45,648 nucleotides of DNA, from positions 1-45,648 of the forward strand of contig NZ_JAJJND010000008.1 in the NCBI RefSeq assembly GCF_029759835.1, read 5' to 3'. Position numbers and translations under genes: made by a program. This DNA is from Acetobacter sp. AN02. Its GTDB lineage: Bacteria > Pseudomonadota > Alphaproteobacteria > Acetobacterales > Acetobacteraceae. Shown here piece after piece: positions 44,003-45,648 of the stretch. How positions within the stretch are numbered: position 1 is the stretch's first letter; each line of letters starts with the position of its first letter. The notes beneath the pieces are model-generated. The model saw only the letters and a list, made by a program, of their open reading frames with translations. It searched no databases and was not told the DNA's origin.

Positions 44003-44042
44003 TGCGGCTTCCTGCGGCTTCCTGCGGCGTCGGGCGGCTTCA
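44003..44042. repeat. 10-bp tandem repeat, four units
   Basis: TGCGGCTTCC occurs twice exactly (44003-44012, 44013-44022), then as TGCGGCGTCG (44023-44032) and GGCGGCTTCA (44033-44042). The units are contiguous. Confidence 0.75.
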
Positions 44043-44249
44043 AACCGCGTAGAAACGATTTGTGTTGGCAGAACGCCGCACATTCTGATAGAACAAAACA
44101 AGAATGCGCTGAGGAGCCTTTTCGTTTAATATCCGCCCCAACTCATCCCGACAGAACATCGCATACCCCCTCGTAAACGAGGGCAAACCTCCTCCCCAAG
44201 ACAGCCCCAGATTCAATCACCCCAGCTCCTCGGCAAGGTGGTTCGACAA

Positions 44250-44270
44250 GACGGTCGATGGTCGACCGTC
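44250..44270. promoter_or_regulatory. 9-bp inverted repeat, candidate operator
   Basis: GACGGTCGA (44250-44258) and TCGACCGTC (44262-44270) form a perfect palindrome around TGG. It ends six bases before the Shine-Dalgarno of the excisionase-like gene, a position suited to autoregulation or to RNA control of translation. Confidence 0.55.
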
Positions 44271-44289
44271 AGGCTTGAGGAGTGCGTCA

Positions 44290-44544
44290 ATGCACGACAT
44301 ACAGATCCCCAACCCTCTGGGGCGCTTTGTCACCCGGCTCGAGGCAGCGGAGATCCATCTGCACTGCCATGAGAAGACCGTCGACCGATACGTCGCCGAG
44401 GGGCTCCTCCCGAAATACAAGTTAGGCAGGAAGACATTATTTCTTCTGGAGGACGCCCTCAGACTGGTGATCCGGGCGGATGTCCCTGCCAGGGGCGCAG
44501 GTGGAGGGTTCGAAAAACCTTTGATTGACTGCTCTTTCGCCTGA
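44290..44544 (+). CDS. excisionase-like helix-turn-helix protein
   Basis: The protein has 84 residues; ATG 44290 has GAGGAG seven bases upstream. The central part RLEAAEIHLHCHEKTVDRYV then AEGLLPKYKLGRKTLFLLED is the winged-helix pattern of AlpA/Xis-type proteins (helix, turn with the T-V-x-R-Y recognition helix, then the wing K-L-G-R-K). Such proteins direct excision or regulate integrative elements. It follows tRNA-Ser and a palindrome. No integrase gene is seen in the window, so the element is likely a remnant or continues beyond the insertion sequences. Confidence 0.75.
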   Translation: MHDIQIPNPLGRFVTRLEAAEIHLHCHEKTVDRYVAEGLLPKYKLGRKTLFLLEDALRLVIRADVPARGAGGGFEKPLIDCSFA

Positions 44545-44634
44545 TTTCAGGTTTTTGGCGGGTTGATTGACGGTTTCTGGGGTAGCATTCGATCTGCGTT
44601 TTGAGCAGATCAGGGGCTGTCACCCGCTGGATTG

Positions 44635-45081
44635 CTACGCGGCGGCGTTAATCCTCTTCAGGAGGAGAAAGCGGCGCATATTATAGATGATATTGGCCAG
44701 CCCGATCCTCATGGTGGCTCGAGCGATACCGACTGTTCGGACGAACATCCCCGTCTGTGATTTCTGATCAGCAAAGACATGCTCGACACGCGACCGGATC
44801 ACCGACTTCCCTGCGTTGGAGCGCTGGATATAGCGAGGCATGGGTTTGAGATGCGGCTTTTTCCTGTGAACCCTGGAGACAAAGCCATGCTTTTCCATGA
44901 AGTCCTCATTGGCTTTTGAACGGTAGGCCGTATCTGCCCAGACTGCTGATGCCATATTGGTTTTATCCAACAGGCCCTCGCGTAGTCTGGCACCATCGCT
45001 GGCCGCTGCATCGGTCGTCTTCCATTTACGGATCAGCCGGAATTTCCGGTCGATAGAAATATGCGATTTATAGCCAAAGTG
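44635..45081 (-). pseudogene. IS5-type transposase, 5'-truncated
   Basis: The C-terminal 149 or so residues of an IS5-family DDE transposase: HFGYKSHISIDRKFRLIRKW, AVWADTAYRSKANEDFMEKH with the second catalytic Asp, and RSRVEHVFADQKSQTG with the catalytic Glu, ending MRRFLLLKRINAAA. The first catalytic Asp region is missing, because upstream of HFGYK the sequence becomes the terminal repeats of an IS21 element. The frame remains open into that element (to 45252), but that part is not transposase. The remaining IS5 end should lie in 44545-44634. Confidence 0.85.
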
Positions 45082-45083
45082 TT

Positions 45084-45131
45084 GATTTTCGTTGAGAACT
45101 GACCCGGGATTTTCATGAGCAATTGACCCGG
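45084..45131. repeat. IS21 terminal direct repeats (2 x 24 bp)
   Basis: Two contiguous 24-base units. Both begin with GATTTTC and end with TGACCCGG; the middles differ at several bases (GTTGAGAAC versus ATGAGCAAT). They are the probable transposase binding sites at the element end. Confidence 0.8.
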
Positions 45132-45166
45132 CCTGATTGTGTATGTCTCCTGTTTTGAGGAGATAT

Positions 45167-45648
45167 TCAAGCGTGTGTTTCTGCCTTTTCCTTTCTGATT
45201 TTTGGTTTGGCGCTACTGGCTCTGAACCTGTAGCTGTCATTTCCTGTCTCAAGGATATGACAGTGGTGGGTCAGTCGATCGAGGAGGGCTGTTGTCATTT
45301 TGGGGTCTCCGAAGACATCGCCCCATTCCCCGAAGCCCAGATTGGTTGTGATAATGACACTGGTCCGCTCGTAGAGACGGCTGAGCAGATGGAACAGAAG
45401 AGCCCCACCTGACGCGCTGAACGGCAGGTAACCGAGTTCATCAAGGATCACGAGATCAAGGCGCAGGAGACGGTCTGCGATCTGCCCTGACCGGTTGGCG
45501 GCTTTTTCCTGCTCGAGAGCGTTCACAAGATCGACCGTGGACCAGAAGCGGGCTTTCCTACGATGATGCTCGATCGCCTGCATGGCAAGAGCTGTTGCGA
45601 TATGGCTTTTTCCTGTGCCCGGTCCCCCGATCAGAACGACATTTTCGG
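45167..45648 (-). CDS. istB: IstB, IS21 helper ATPase (partial)
   Basis: The frame is open to the right edge of the window. It contains Walker A in [20 protein letters not shown] (just before 45583), Walker B in [16 protein letters not shown], sensor-1-like [19 protein letters not shown] and the C-terminal [20 protein letters not shown]. IstB is the AAA+ target-selection partner of the IstA transposase. The N-terminus is outside the window, and istA is expected further right. The visible part shows no frameshift, so the element may be intact. Confidence 0.93.
   Translation of the reverse strand, partial: ENVVLIGGPGTGKSHIATALAMQAIEHHRRKARFWSTVDLVNALEQEKAANRSGQIADRLLRLDLVILDELGYLPFSASGGALLFHLLSRLYERTSVIITTNLGFGEWGDVFGDPKMTTALLDRLTHHCHILETGNDSYRFRASSAKPKIRKEKAETHA

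Larger units (their letters stand above)
43920..44289. other. accessory intergenic region after tRNA-Ser
   Basis: About 370 bases without a convincing gene. It starts AT-rich (AATCAAAAAAACATC), then has a 10-bp tandem repeat (44003-44042), then ordinary sequence and a palindrome (44250-44270). One 68-codon frame (43970-44176) lacks a ribosome binding site and family features. The base composition differs from that of the genes to the left. Confidence 0.5.
45080..45648 (-). mobile_element. IS21-family element, right part
   Basis: The end is marked by TGTTGATT at 45080 and two adjacent 24-bp direct repeats (45084-45107 and 45108-45131), each starting GATTTTC and ending TGACCCGG. This is the multiple terminal repeat arrangement of IS21-family elements. 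The istB gene follows and leaves the window. The element interrupts an IS5-type transposase gene. The other end and any target duplication lie outside. Confidence 0.85.

Noticed and set aside
44003-44042. CRISPR-like repeat
   Set aside because: The units are only 10 bp and contiguous, without spacers.
43970-44176. 68-codon frame after tRNA-Ser
   Set aside because: No ribosome binding site, no recognisable domain, and it is partly built from the 10-bp tandem repeat.
43917-45648. second copy of the tRNA-Ser 3' end as attachment site
   Set aside because: I looked for GGTTCGAATCCC followed by the acceptor end to the right of the tRNA and did not find it inside the window.

Overview
The window reads as a chromosomal segment of a high-GC alphaproteobacterium, most likely an acetic acid bacterium (Acetobacteraceae, Komagataeibacter/Gluconacetobacter-like). 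This is an inference from gene content and synteny: a methylcitrate plus acetyl-CoA synthetase cluster, a TolC / PopZ-position gene / ValS block, a short NAD-type isocitrate dehydrogenase, an OprO/P-like porin, and IS5, IS21 and IS630 elements. No rRNA or CRISPR array was seen. Two tRNA genes are present: Cys-GCA and Ser-GGA.

Layout. 1-129 is the tail of an IS630-type transposase. 229-3729 holds a nitroreductase, a UbiH-type flavin hydroxylase, guanine deaminase and a Ser/Thr-rich small gene with a strong hairpin beside it. 4299-11679 is a short-chain acyl-CoA module: prpD-prpC-prpB-acs on the minus strand, with a divergent ScfR/PrpR-type regulator whose start is overlapped by a TTTGCAAA-like double site. 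11798-18843 holds tolC, a very small gene in the popZ position, valS, an EcsC protein, a secreted Pro-rich protein and a divergent Pcm homologue. 19068-24126 holds tRNA-Cys, sucCD, a porin and an FNR-type regulator with four candidate cluster cysteines. 24372-28105 is opgGH (osmoregulated periplasmic glucans).

28190-33452 is a molybdenum module: a ModE-type DNA-binding domain, a GNAT protein, a NarM-like nitrate-reductase-associated protein, an FdhF/YdeP-type molybdopterin oxidoreductase, MobA and FdhD. A degenerate EAL protein, NAD-isocitrate dehydrogenase, aminopeptidase P, a DUF2721 membrane protein and a HAD lipoprotein follow. Xanthine dehydrogenase (xdhAB) and dGTPase (dgt) come next; with guanine deaminase at the other end they outline guanine to xanthine to urate, and XDH is a second client for molybdenum cofactor.

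From the tRNA-Ser gene (43829) to the right edge the character changes to accessory DNA: a 10-bp tandem repeat, a palindrome directly upstream of an excisionase-like HTH gene, and an IS5-type transposase truncated by an IS21-type element whose istB runs off the window. This looks like the remains of an island at tRNA-Ser. The best candidates for something undescribed are the NarM-like/oxidoreductase pairing, the minimal PopZ-like protein, the ScfR double site, and the palindrome/HTH unit next to tRNA-Ser.
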